From NCBI GenBank assembly GCA_964636325.1, contig CAZWRV010000022.1:8328-72327 (forward strand): a DNA stretch of 64,000 nucleotides, written 5' to 3'. The position numbers were made by a program, and so were the translations under genes. Below are positions 16,027 to 24,835 of the stretch, one piece after another; within the stretch, counting starts at the first letter, position 1, and each line of letters opens with the position of its first letter. The notes under the pieces were generated by a model, which worked only from the letters and a program-made list of their open reading frames with translations, was not told the origin of the DNA and searched no databases. Source of the DNA: CAZWRV01 sp964636325 (GTDB lineage Bacteria; Verrucomicrobiota; Lentisphaeria; Victivallales; GWF2-50-93).

Positions 16027-16099
16027 ATTCAGCAGACTGCGCCCATTCCTGAATTAATACTTAGGCAAATATTCAGTGAAAGGGCGTAGTTCGCTGAAT
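16027..16099. repeat. Repeat C pair (two 28-29-bp units, opposite orientation)
   Basis: Units at 16027-16054 (ATTCAGCAGACTGCGCCC...) and 16071-16099 (ATTCAGTGAAAGGGCGTAG...) are the two orientations of one short palindromic repeat with ends ATTCAGC...GCTGAAT. The same paired units occur at 60755-60783 and 60902-60930, with a single copy near 18520. They lie just upstream of the LacI start at 16129. Confidence 0.75.
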
Positions 16100-16128
16100 A
16101 TTTACGCATCAGGCGGGGGCGGAAGCAG

Positions 16129-17142
16129 ATGGGGGCATCCATAATAGATGTCGCGGTGCGCGCGAAGGTCAGCAGGATGACCGTCACCAGGGTCATGCGC
16201 GGCGATCCCGTTAAGGGCAAGACCCGCGGCCGCGTACTGGCCGCCATGAAGGAGCTTAGCTACGTGCCATCGCCGGCTGCAAGGGCGATGCGGAGCCGCG
16301 ACGCTCTGCGTTCCTCGCAGTCGAGCTGCTTCGCGCTCGTCTTCGGGGCGGACACTCAGAACGCGGACGAATTTTTCTGCGAGGTGACACGCGGGGTGGA
16401 GAAGGAGGCGGCCGTGCATGGTCTTTCAGCTCTGCAGGTCCACTGGCTTGAGGACTCCGAATCATCCTGGAAGAAAATGCAGGCCGTTCTTGGCATAAGG
16501 GGGCTTTGCGGGGTGATCATGGCGGGTCAGTTCCGCGCAGCCGACATCAGGAGCATTCTGAAGGTCAATCCGAACATAGTCATCGTGGACAGTCCGGCGC
16601 CAAGGGGGATAAATGTGCACGGGGTCGAGTCGGACAACTCCGGCGGATGCCGCCTGGCCCTCTCGCACCTCCATGAAAGGGGTGCGAGGAAGCCCGTCAT
16701 CCTGGCCGGTCCGCCGGACCACTACTTTTCCCGGGCCATGCTGGGCGCATTGAATTCTCTGAGAGGGAAATTCGCTTCGGCCAGGGTTGTCAGAACGGAC
16801 TTTTCGATGCGTTCGGCGTATTCCAGGATAGGAGAGCTGATGGACGGCGGAAACGGATTTGACGCGGTCTTCGGCAACGACACGCTGTGCATGGGAGCGG
16901 CGAGGGCTATTTCAGAGAGGGGGATCCATGTCCCGGGGCAGGTAATGCTTGCAGGATTCGACGACATCCCTGCATGCGCATACCTCAGCCCTTCCCTCAC
17001 GAGCGTAAGGATCGACAAGCGGAGGCTCGGAGCTGAGTCGGTGAAGACGCTCGTATGCGCATTCCGCGGCGAAAGGAAAGGAATCATCAGGACGGTCGTC
17101 GGCGCGCAGCTTATTGAAAGGGAATCGACAGGCAAAGCCTAA
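16129..17142 (+). CDS. LacI family transcriptional regulator
   Basis: The 337-residue protein has an N-terminal HTH (IIDVAVRAKVSRMTVTRVM), the hinge (YVPSPAARAMRS), and a periplasmic-binding-like sensor domain ending with VMLAGFDDIPACAYL and SLTSVRIDK, the standard LacI/GalR layout. It is 16 bases upstream of the M24-like gene at 17159, and the two probably form an operon. Upstream lie a promoter with a CG-centred operator (15794-15838) and two palindromic repeats. The effector is unknown. Confidence 0.92.
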   Translation: MGASIIDVAVRAKVSRMTVTRVMRGDPVKGKTRGRVLAAMKELSYVPSPAARAMRSRDALRSSQSSCFALVFGADTQNADEFFCEVTRGVEKEAAVHGLSALQVHWLEDSESSWKKMQAVLGIRGLCGVIMAGQFRAADIRSILKVNPNIVIVDSPAPRGINVHGVESDNSGGCRLALSHLHERGARKPVILAGPPDHYFSRAMLGALNSLRGKFASARVVRTDFSMRSAYSRIGELMDGGNGFDAVFGNDTLCMGAARAISERGIHVPGQVMLAGFDDIPACAYLSPSLTSVRIDKRRLGAESVKTLVCAFRGERKGIIRTVVGAQLIERESTGKA

Positions 17143-17158
17143 AATAGGAGAGAAGAAG

Positions 17159-18334
17159 ATGAGCAAGAAGACGATGATCCCGGAAAAGGAGTATCAGGAG
17201 AGGGTGAAGAGGGCGGCGGCGCTGGCCGCGGAGGCGGGGCTGGACGTCCTGGTGGCGAACTCGAACGAGGCGGACTACGCGAACGTACGCTACCTGACGG
17301 CGTACTGGCCTCTCTTCGAGATGGGCGGCGCAGCCATCTCCCCGTCCGGCGAGGTGGCCCTGCTGATAGGGCCGGAGTCAAGGGAGTATGCGAGGTGCAG
17401 GAGCAAGGTCGAGAACGTCCACAAGATGACGGAATACCGCGAGACGGCGGATCCCGCCTATCCGGGCGTCCCCGTAAGCAAATACACCGACGTATTCGAG
17501 TCTATCGGAGTTAAGAAGCCCGGGCGCATCGGGGTGGCCGGCTACCTCTGCACGAACATGGCGATGTATGAGGGTCTCAAGTCGGCGTATCCGAAGGCGG
17601 AGATTGTCAACGCCGACAATATCATGACAAGGCTCAGATCCATAAAGTCTCCGGCCGAACTGGCATGCCTGCGCGAGGGGCTGAGGCTCGGAGAGCTCGC
17701 GGTCGAGGCGATGCTTAAGGCGGTCAAGCCGGGCATGACCGAGCTCGAACTGACCGGCATCGCGGTAAACACCCTCTATTCGAACGGCGCCGAGAGCGAG
17801 GCGCACACCGTCTACTCTTTCGGCGGCAGGAAGACGACGAACGCCATTTCCAGGGCGACTCACCGGAAGCTGGAGAAGGGCGAAATCGTCCAGATTGGCG
17901 TCGGCGGCCGCGTGGACGGCTACTCCCCGTCGGTCGGGCGCCCGATCTGCCTCGGCAAGATGACGCCGGAGCAGAGGCGCCTTATAGAGTTCGGCAAGGA
18001 GATGCACTACAGGACATACGAATGGGTGCGCGCCGGAGTGGTCGCCGCCGAGGTGGCCAGGAAATACGAGAAGTTCGTGAAGGACGCAGGCATGGCGAAA
18101 TACTATCTCTACGGCCCCTGCCACGGGCTCGGCATGATAGAGGTCGAGAAGCCATGGATGGAGAGCGTAAGCGAGTATGTCCTCCAGCCGAACATGACGT
18201 TCCAGGCCGACACCTTCTTCGCCGCCGAGGAGTTCGGCCTCAGGTGGGAGAACGGACTGCGCGTCACCGAATCCGGCCCGGCCGAGATGCTGAACAAGGG
18301 CAAGTTCATGGAGATAATTGAAATTGACTGTTGA
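17159..18334 (+). CDS. M24 family (creatinase/Xaa-Pro peptidase fold) protein lacking most metal ligands
   Basis: The protein has about 391 residues from the ATG at 17159 (AGGAGA seven bases upstream). It has an N-terminal creatinase domain (LDVLVANSNEADYANVRYLT) and a C-terminal pita-bread domain. Of the five canonical metal ligands (D, D, H, E, E), the first Asp is replaced in VQIGVGG, the second in GYSPSVGR, and the first Glu in NMTFQADTFF; His of GPCHGLGM (about residue 321) and Glu of VTESGPAEM remain. That pattern argues against a dinuclear peptidase and for a metal-independent creatinase-like amidinohydrolase or C-N hydrolase. It follows a LacI gene, which suggests a catabolic role. 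Confidence 0.85.
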   Translation: MSKKTMIPEKEYQERVKRAAALAAEAGLDVLVANSNEADYANVRYLTAYWPLFEMGGAAISPSGEVALLIGPESREYARCRSKVENVHKMTEYRETADPAYPGVPVSKYTDVFESIGVKKPGRIGVAGYLCTNMAMYEGLKSAYPKAEIVNADNIMTRLRSIKSPAELACLREGLRLGELAVEAMLKAVKPGMTELELTGIAVNTLYSNGAESEAHTVYSFGGRKTTNAISRATHRKLEKGEIVQIGVGGRVDGYSPSVGRPICLGKMTPEQRRLIEFGKEMHYRTYEWVRAGVVAAEVARKYEKFVKDAGMAKYYLYGPCHGLGMIEVEKPWMESVSEYVLQPNMTFQADTFFAAEEFGLRWENGLRVTESGPAEMLNKGKFMEIIEIDC

Positions 18335-18585
18335 GATATTCATGGCCACTCGGCCGGCACAAAAAATCCAATCCCAAATCTCGCCCGTCTAAATGTCAAT
18401 TTTCACGCTGAATGAGCATGGGTTCGCGCAGCGGTCTGCACAGAGCAGAGGCTTGCAAATCCATTTGTTGAGATGTATGTTTTTACGGCGATGTGAATGT
18501 GGATAATCTACGATGCGTATGGTTTCGGCAGACTACGCCCTTTTGCTGAATTCATACTCAGATGCCTCAATGCAGCAGGTTGGCG
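18335..18585. other. Intergenic gap with repeat F and repeat C copies
   Basis: This gap holds one inverted copy of repeat F at 18392-18420 (AATGTCAATTTTCACGCTGA...) and one copy of repeat C at about 18520-18557 (GGCAGACTACGCCCTTTTGC followed by TGAATTCATA). I see no gene in it. Confidence 0.6.
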
Positions 18586-19533
18586 ATGCAATCCATGAAG
18601 TACTTTTTCAAGTGCCCGAAATGCTTGAAGGACATCGGCGCGGAGAAGAGATGGATCGGCTTTGAGGCAGTATGCCCTTACTGTTTTGCAGACGTGATTG
18701 TTCCGCCTTTGAAGCCGGCCGCAGGGGCGGACACGCCTCCGCAGGCCGTCAGTTTTTCCATAAGGATGGGATTTGCGGCCGCTGCTGGGCTTGCACTGGC
18801 CTCTATGTTTTCAGCGAAGTCGGCAGGTCTGGGACTGGGCGGCTGCATGCTAGCGGCACTTGCGGCCGTCGCCATGGCGTTGCTTGCGGTTGAACTGCTG
18901 CGGAGACGGTCGGCGAAAGCTGCAAAGTCCCGGCGGACATCCGCAGACATTGACCGGGAGAAGACGGAAAATCCGGTGCGGATAATGGAGGTTATACCGC
19001 AAGGGAAGGCTGAAGTCTGCAGGAGATGTTCCGGGAAGGATGCCGCCGACCACGGAGGGCCGCAGCCGGATCCGGACGGCCGCCCCTCAAAGCAATACGA
19101 GTCGGTCATCATTACGAGGCTGAAGGACAATCCCAATGTCGAGTCGCAACTGGACAATATCATTTCGGCGCTGGAAAGCGAGCTTGAGGACATCATGGAG
19201 AGAAAGGCCGAGCTTGAGAAGATGTCTTCATCGGCAGACGGCTCCACTGCCTCAAGCAAGTCCGGAATAGCGCTCAGCATCTCCGAATTGAGGGGGCAGG
19301 AGGCCGAGACGTCGAGGAAGCTCGGGGACATAAGGGCCAAGAGGACTGAACTTTCCTTCGTAAGGGATTACAACAAGTTCCTGGCGGCGTCAGAAGATCC
19401 GAACGCCGAGGAGGAAGCCCTGATGAAGCTGTGGCTCGAACTCGCCGCGAAATATTCGATACCAGGCTCGGTGCCTCCCGGCACGCCTCTCAGATGGCAC
19501 GGAGGCAAGCCGTGCCCGAGGAACCAGGGCTGA
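18586..19533 (+). CDS. Zinc-ribbon membrane protein with coiled-coil tail, unknown function
   Basis: From the ATG at 18586 (AGG six bases before the TTGGCG spacer end) the protein has about 315 residues; ATGs at 18562 and 18595 are alternatives. It starts with a zinc ribbon (FKCPKCLKDIG ... VCPYCFADV), then one or two hydrophobic segments (GFAAAAGLALASMFSAKSAG and CMLAALAAVAMALLAVELL), then a charged coiled-coil-like region (DNIISALESELEDIMERKAE). It ends 24 bases before a Ser/Thr kinase gene that also begins with a zinc ribbon, so the two probably work together. I do not recognise a family. Confidence 0.65.
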   Translation: MQSMKYFFKCPKCLKDIGAEKRWIGFEAVCPYCFADVIVPPLKPAAGADTPPQAVSFSIRMGFAAAAGLALASMFSAKSAGLGLGGCMLAALAAVAMALLAVELLRRRSAKAAKSRRTSADIDREKTENPVRIMEVIPQGKAEVCRRCSGKDAADHGGPQPDPDGRPSKQYESVIITRLKDNPNVESQLDNIISALESELEDIMERKAELEKMSSSADGSTASSKSGIALSISELRGQEAETSRKLGDIRAKRTELSFVRDYNKFLAASEDPNAEEEALMKLWLELAAKYSIPGSVPPGTPLRWHGGKPCPRNQG

Positions 19534-19557
19534 TACATTTTTTTCAATGGGTAGCTC

Positions 19558-21603
19558 ATGGACGACAGGACAGAGATACAGGATGGCGATCCCCGAGACA
19601 TCTACGACTTCTCGCGTGTGATCTGCAGGAAATGCGGCAGCAGGATCGACACTTCAGGCCTGACTCCCGGCGAAAATTTCATGTGCCCGGCCTGCAGGAC
19701 GGTCAATACGGTCGGCCAGAACCTGAAGGATGAGATCGTCCGGAACCGCAGGGAGACCGAGGTGACCATTACCGGCGGCGGCTCGGCATATGCGGCGGAA
19801 TCAAATGCCGACGGCTCGCCGCCGAAAATCATCGGCAAGTGCCGCATCTCCAGGTTCTTAGGCGCAGGGAGCATGGGCGAGGTCTACATGGCGCACCACA
19901 TGACCCTCGACATTCCGGTGGCCCTTAAGGTCCTGCTTCCCAAATATACGGGCCTTTCAGACTTCGCGGAGCGATTCATAAGGGAGGCCAGGACCGCGGC
20001 CAAGATGAACCATCAGAACGTGGTGCGCGTATACGACTGCGGCTCCGAGAAGGGAACCTTATATATCATAATGGAATATGTCGACGGGGGCACGGTAGCG
20101 GACATGCTGAGGATCGGCGGAGGCCCCCTCAAGCCCGATATCGCCCTGAAAATCGGGACCGCCGTCGCGGCGGCCCTTGTCGAGGCGGAGAAGTTCGGCA
20201 TCATCCACCGCGACATCAAGCCCTCGAACATAATGCGGACGGCGGACGGGATATTCAAGCTGGCAGATCTGGGCCTTGCCAAGCAGATCATCGGCCATGA
20301 GGGCAAGGATCAGTCGTTGACCATGACGGCGGTCTCGATGGGCACCCCCCTGTACATGCCGCCCGAACAGGCCCTCGATGCGAAAAACTGCGACATACGC
20401 GCCGACATCTACGCCCTGGGGATAACCCTCTACCAGCTTCTTTCAGGAAGGCCTCCGTTCGAGTCGGAGGACAGGCTGGACCTTCTCCGGCTCCACGCCG
20501 GGGAAATCGCCGAACCGCTCAAGAGGATCAACCCGGATCTTCCGGACGGCCTCTGCGCCGTCGTCCACAAATGCATGGAAAAGGAGCGGCGGAACCGCTA
20601 CCAGTCGCCGAAGGATCTGCTTGAGCATCTCCAGGCGCTTGCCGGAGGCAGGCCGTTAAGCATCGAAACGGCGTCAGGCCGGAATGGGCCATCCATGAAA
20701 ATGCCTGCGTCTGAAGTCGGCAGCTCTGGCACAATGAAAAGATCCTTGGCGGCCGCGGCCGGAATAGTGCTGGCGGCAGCAATCTTTCTAGGATTTGAAA
20801 TCATGATGGGAAAAGGCAGATCGGCGGCAAAAGAGCCGCCTTCCGGATCAAAGCTGCCCATGGCACAGCTCGAAAACCGGGACGAACCGCCTGAAAAGCC
20901 TGCCTCGGAGGAATCCGCCCCCATAAAAGCGGCGCCGCCTGAGAAGCACCACCTTTCAGCGCCGGCAACGGAGAAGATTCACGACAAGGAAGACTCCCGC
21001 CGGCAAATCCCGGCTTATGACGAGCCGGACGCCTCCGACGGACTTGATCTCGGCTTTGAATCCCCGACATCATCGGGGGAAGGCCCGCCGCGCGGATGGC
21101 GCATCTCGCCCTCCAAGGAATATTCGGTGAGCGTAGACAGGACGATTTCACATTCGGGCGGCGCATCCTGCAGGATATCGTCCTCCCCCGGCGCGGAAAT
21201 CGGAAAAGACCTGTTTTGCAGCATCGTCAAGCCGATCAAGCGATCCGTCGTATCCGGGAGAACTATGATGTTCAGCGCCTATGTCAGGACTCAGAGCGTA
21301 GAAGGCAAGGCGGGTATTGCAATACTCTCGGAATCCTTGGCGCCGGAAAGCGCCGTCGCCATACCTTTCAGCTTCCTGTCGGGGACGAATGATTGGAAGA
21401 AAAAGACATGCGAACTTCGCGTTTCCGAGGACATAAGCGATGTTAAGCTGGAGCTGAAGCTCATAGGCTCCGGAACCATGTGGGCAGACGACCTCAGGCT
21501 CGAAATATTGGATCACCCTCCCCAGATGTCCACCGCGAAGCCCTCCGTGGAATACCCGCCGCCGCCCGCAAGACCTTTCGTCGAATATCCCCCGCCACCG
21601 TAA
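19558..21603 (+). CDS. Membrane Ser/Thr protein kinase (Hanks type) with zinc ribbon and extracytoplasmic domain
   Basis: The 681-residue protein has four parts. Residues 22-45 form a zinc ribbon (CRKCGS ... CPAC). Residues about 95-365 are a kinase domain with GAGSMGEVYMA (P-loop), VALKVL, HRDIKPSN (about 217) and DLG in place of DFG. A membrane segment follows at about 395-417 (SLAAAAGIVLAAAIFLGF). The outside region has a Pro/Glu-rich linker and a jelly-roll-like domain resembling carbohydrate-binding modules (SGGASCRISSSPGAEIG ... GTMWADDLRLEIL). The tail has two EYPPPP repeats. It probably senses an envelope or glycan signal and phosphorylates cytoplasmic targets. Confidence 0.85.
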   Translation: MDDRTEIQDGDPRDIYDFSRVICRKCGSRIDTSGLTPGENFMCPACRTVNTVGQNLKDEIVRNRRETEVTITGGGSAYAAESNADGSPPKIIGKCRISRFLGAGSMGEVYMAHHMTLDIPVALKVLLPKYTGLSDFAERFIREARTAAKMNHQNVVRVYDCGSEKGTLYIIMEYVDGGTVADMLRIGGGPLKPDIALKIGTAVAAALVEAEKFGIIHRDIKPSNIMRTADGIFKLADLGLAKQIIGHEGKDQSLTMTAVSMGTPLYMPPEQALDAKNCDIRADIYALGITLYQLLSGRPPFESEDRLDLLRLHAGEIAEPLKRINPDLPDGLCAVVHKCMEKERRNRYQSPKDLLEHLQALAGGRPLSIETASGRNGPSMKMPASEVGSSGTMKRSLAAAAGIVLAAAIFLGFEIMMGKGRSAAKEPPSGSKLPMAQLENRDEPPEKPASEESAPIKAAPPEKHHLSAPATEKIHDKEDSRRQIPAYDEPDASDGLDLGFESPTSSGEGPPRGWRISPSKEYSVSVDRTISHSGGASCRISSSPGAEIGKDLFCSIVKPIKRSVVSGRTMMFSAYVRTQSVEGKAGIAILSESLAPESAVAIPFSFLSGTNDWKKKTCELRVSEDISDVKLELKLIGSGTMWADDLRLEILDHPPQMSTAKPSVEYPPPPARPFVEYPPPP

Positions 21604-21706
21604 AATTGCCAGATTGCCGCCCCAGTCCCACCAAATCCGAATCTGGCTCATGACGGCGAAATCCAAGAAGAGGTAAAAGATTTTCAAGTTTCAGGGAGAC
21701 GGCGCA

Positions 21707-22732
21707 TCAAGACCTCGGCCTTGATGCGTTGATCAAGGCGGTGAGCTTGGCCTTTGCGGCGCCGGAATCTATTGAGCGGCGCGCCATTGCGATCCCATCT
21801 TCCCATGCTGCGGCCTTTCCGGAAACAATTAGGGCCGCGGCCGCGTTCAGGACGACCGCATCCCTGATCGGCCCCTTTTCATCGCCGCCGAGGATTTTCC
21901 TGAGGATTTCCGCGTTCGCCGCGGCGTCGCCGCCTTTGAGCGCCGCGCTGTCCGCGACCGGGAATCCGTATCCGGCCGGATCGAAGTCGCTCTCGGAGAT
22001 ATTCCCTGCGCGGAGTTCGCAGATTTTAGTCCTTGCGCAGAGCGTTATCTCGTCGAGGCCGTCGCGGCCGTGGACGACCATGGCGTGCAGGGCCCCGAGT
22101 TTCCCAAGCGCCTCTGCGACGATCCTGCACAGCTTTTCCTCGAAGACTCCGACGACGCAGCGCCTGGCGCCGGCCGGGTTGCAGAGGGGGCCGAGGATGT
22201 TGAAGACTGTCCTGATGCCGAGCTCCCTCCTGACCGGCATCGCGTGCCTCATCGCGGGGTGGAGGCCCGGCGCGAAGAGGAACGCGATACCGTTCTCGTT
22301 CAGGCAGTTTTCCACGTCCGGCGCAGTCAGTTCGAGGTTGTAGCCCAGCGCCGCAAGGACGTCCGCGCTTCCGGATCTGCTTGACACGGAACGGTTTCCA
22401 TGCTTGGCCACCGTCGCTCCGGCTCCGGCGGCGACAAAGGCCGCCGCGGTGGAGATGTTGAAGGTCCGGGCGCCGTCGCCGCCGGTTCCGCATGTGTCTA
22501 TGACGTCGGGGTCGCCGCAGGCTATCCTTACCGCGTTCCGCCTCATGGCCGACGCGAATCCGCCAATCTCGTCCGCGGTCTCGCCCTTCATCGAAAGCGC
22601 CGTCAGCCATGCCGCGAGGAGCGCGGGCGAGGCCTTGCCGGCCATGATCTCATCCATCGAGGATTCGGCCTCGGAAAAGGAGAGGTTTTCGCGCCTGACG
22701 ATCTTTTTCAGTGCGTCTTCTATGCAGGGCAT
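21707..22732 (-). CDS. trpD: Anthranilate phosphoribosyltransferase
   Basis: From the ATG at 22732 the protein has 341 residues, the usual TrpD length. The PRPP-binding motif DTCGTGGDGARTFNIST is present, followed by KHGNRSVSSRSGSADVLAALG and FAPGLHPAMRHAMPVRRELG, all hallmark TrpD blocks. It transfers phosphoribosyl from PRPP to anthranilate in tryptophan synthesis. A longer in-frame reading up to 23122 exists but overlaps another gene and is not family-like. No other trp gene is in the window, so the pathway is scattered or incomplete here. It begins 5 bases after the stop of the upstream TPR-like gene. Confidence 0.95.
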   Translation of the reverse strand: MPCIEDALKKIVRRENLSFSEAESSMDEIMAGKASPALLAAWLTALSMKGETADEIGGFASAMRRNAVRIACGDPDVIDTCGTGGDGARTFNISTAAAFVAAGAGATVAKHGNRSVSSRSGSADVLAALGYNLELTAPDVENCLNENGIAFLFAPGLHPAMRHAMPVRRELGIRTVFNILGPLCNPAGARRCVVGVFEEKLCRIVAEALGKLGALHAMVVHGRDGLDEITLCARTKICELRAGNISESDFDPAGYGFPVADSAALKGGDAAANAEILRKILGGDEKGPIRDAVVLNAAAALIVSGKAAAWEDGIAMARRSIDSGAAKAKLTALINASRPRS

Positions 22733-22737
22733 CGGCT

Positions 22738-23124
22738 TCACTTCATATGCTTGAGGCGGTCCAGGTTTCTCTGGGCCTGATTCTTCCACTCGTGGTTCGG
22801 ATACGTCCCGATGAACCTGTTGTACCAGTAGATTGCGGCGTCCGCGCTGCCGCTCTTCTCCGAGCAGATTGCCGCATTGTACATGTAGAACGGGACGTCC
22901 GACGACTCGGGGAAGTATATGACCCCCTTTTCGGCAATCCTGCGGGCGTCGTCGAAGAGGAATATATACATGTGGGCCTTGATAGCCTTGCTGACGGCCT
23001 CGGACGATATGGGCCGCTGGGGGTTGGCGAACGCGTCGTCCGCCATCTTCTTCAGCCATATCGGGATGGACGACATCCCAATGAACAGAAGCACGAGGAG
23101 AAGGATAAGCAGTTTCTTCCACAT
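22738..23124 (-). CDS. Membrane-anchored TPR-like small protein
   Basis: The 128-residue protein has one N-terminal membrane segment (KLLILLLVLLFIGMSSIPIW) and a helical region with tetratricopeptide-like periodicity (AAIYWYNRFIGTYPNHEWKNQA). It is transcribed just before trpD, with 5 bases between stop and start, so the two are probably co-translated; a functional link is not obvious. Specific function is unknown; it could be a scaffold at the inner membrane. Confidence 0.65.
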   Translation of the reverse strand: MWKKLLILLLVLLFIGMSSIPIWLKKMADDAFANPQRPISSEAVSKAIKAHMYIFLFDDARRIAEKGVIYFPESSDVPFYMYNAAICSEKSGSADAAIYWYNRFIGTYPNHEWKNQAQRNLDRLKHMK

Positions 23125-23253
23125 GGCATTACCGCCGATAAAAAGTTAATCCCCGGGTCATTCTAAGGTATCATTCCGCATGTTTCGTGTTAATATAGCG
23201 CATGGCGGCAATTTTGCCAGCCCATATGTATATTCAAGATAAGGGCTTATGAT

Positions 23254-24729
23254 ATGAACAGGAAGCTTATGGTTCTTGCTCTGCTGGCCGGCCTTTGCAC
23301 CGGCGCGACAACGCTTTCGGGGGATGAAATCTACTGGGCGACGGACGTCCTGTTCAAGCAGGTTCCACCGCTCAAGCACGACGTGTCGGGGCGGCTTCCG
23401 ATGGTGACCTGGCCGGCCTTCGTCATGAACCGCGACGACAAGTCATACCAGGAGAAGAAGCCGCTTCCCGCCGAAGTCTACAAGGAGCTTGCCAGGAGGG
23501 GCTTCACCCAGCGGATCCCGATGGACGCGTCCTACATACGGATGGCGCAGGCCATTCAGGCTGCTGGAGCGAAGGTCGTCTTTGTCGAAGGCGCCGGCGG
23601 CAACGGCCCCTTCGAGCTCGGCCCGGATCCCCTGCACAAGCTTTCCGCAGACTACAAGCTGGAGAAGAATGAAGCGCGGTACGCCTGTCCTGCCCTTCTC
23701 GCAGGCTGGGCGAAGCGGGCGGAGATGGTCCGCGAGACGCTGCGGAAGTTCAAGGAGGCCGGAGTGAAGGTCGATGCCGCCTGGCTCGACTGGGAGGTCG
23801 AACCCTGGGGCGGCAACGAACAGGCATACAGGCAGGCGAAATCCTGCGTCCGCTGCAACGAAATCATGCCGAAGAAGGCGCTGGCCACGTTCGACGGATA
23901 CCGCCGTTTCGCCGCGTCGCAGCGCGAGGATCTTTTCAGCGCCTACGCCGCTGCGCCGATAAGGGAATTCTACCCGGCATGTTCCGTGACGGACTGGTGC
24001 GCCGTATATTCCAGCCCCGAACGCCCTACCGCCGGATGCTGGGGGCACGGCCCCTGGCCGCCGCGCGGAATAGGATTCTGCACGGCTGCGAATCCGGTCG
24101 CATACGGGAACGACATATACTATCAGATGCATTGGAAAAAGGAGTGGGACTGGCCGCTGGACGAGGAGCACATGGACAGGCTCTACACGCAGATAATGCT
24201 GTGGGAGGTCTCCGACAACGCCGAAAACATGAAGAAGCTCGCGCCGGACCGCCAGTGCATACCATGGGTATGCCGCTACTGTCCCGACGTGAACGATCCC
24301 AAAATCCCGATCCTTTCAAGGACGCGCTACCGTGAAATACTGCGCCACATATGGCTCAGGGGCGCGGACTCGATGCAGATATTCAACGAGCCCCGCAAGG
24401 AACATCCTGAAATCGCAATCGAAGAGATACAGGATGCGGTGCTTATCTACGACGAGATGCTGGAGTTCCGCAGGTTCCTGGATGACGGCGAAGTGATGAA
24501 CACGGCGGTCCCCGCCGCCACCGACGACGGCGCGATCTGGTCGGGGCTTCTGCTGGAGGACGAAGCCCTGGTCAGGGCCTTCACACAGGGTCCGAATCCT
24601 GTGAAATTCGCGGTTACGCCTTTCCCCGGCCTGGCCTCCCTGGAGCTGGAAGCCCCTCCGGAAGGAAGGACATGGCTGCTGAAGAAGATCGGCGCGGGCG
24701 TCAAGTCCGAAGTCCAGGACATTAGATGA
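23254..24729 (+). CDS. Secreted TIM-barrel-like protein, putative glycoside hydrolase
   Basis: The 491-residue protein starts with a signal peptide (MNRKLMVLALLAGLCTGATT). The body has barrel-like strands with acidic, aromatic ends: AKVVFVEGAGGNGPFELG, VDAAWLDWEVEPWGGNEQ and RGADSMQIFNEPRKEHP, typical of glycoside hydrolase-like TIM barrels. It has several cysteines, including a CVRC pair. I cannot name the family or prove catalysis. It is flanked by gaps and stands alone on the plus strand; action outside the cytoplasm is likely. Confidence 0.55.
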   Translation: MNRKLMVLALLAGLCTGATTLSGDEIYWATDVLFKQVPPLKHDVSGRLPMVTWPAFVMNRDDKSYQEKKPLPAEVYKELARRGFTQRIPMDASYIRMAQAIQAAGAKVVFVEGAGGNGPFELGPDPLHKLSADYKLEKNEARYACPALLAGWAKRAEMVRETLRKFKEAGVKVDAAWLDWEVEPWGGNEQAYRQAKSCVRCNEIMPKKALATFDGYRRFAASQREDLFSAYAAAPIREFYPACSVTDWCAVYSSPERPTAGCWGHGPWPPRGIGFCTAANPVAYGNDIYYQMHWKKEWDWPLDEEHMDRLYTQIMLWEVSDNAENMKKLAPDRQCIPWVCRYCPDVNDPKIPILSRTRYREILRHIWLRGADSMQIFNEPRKEHPEIAIEEIQDAVLIYDEMLEFRRFLDDGEVMNTAVPAATDDGAIWSGLLLEDEALVRAFTQGPNPVKFAVTPFPGLASLELEAPPEGRTWLLKKIGAGVKSEVQDIR

Positions 24730-24835
24730 GATTCAATAAATCCTCTTGAATATGCCGCCGGAGGAATTAGAATATGCGGCTCGCAGCAAAGAGCCTATGC
24801 AATTTTGAACTAAGATATTTTACTGGGAGGTCAGC

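Noticed and set aside
22733..23122. N-terminal extension of TrpD by 130 residues
   Set aside because: It overlaps the TPR-like gene in another frame, is Arg/Pro-rich and is not part of the TrpD family; TrpD starts at 22732.
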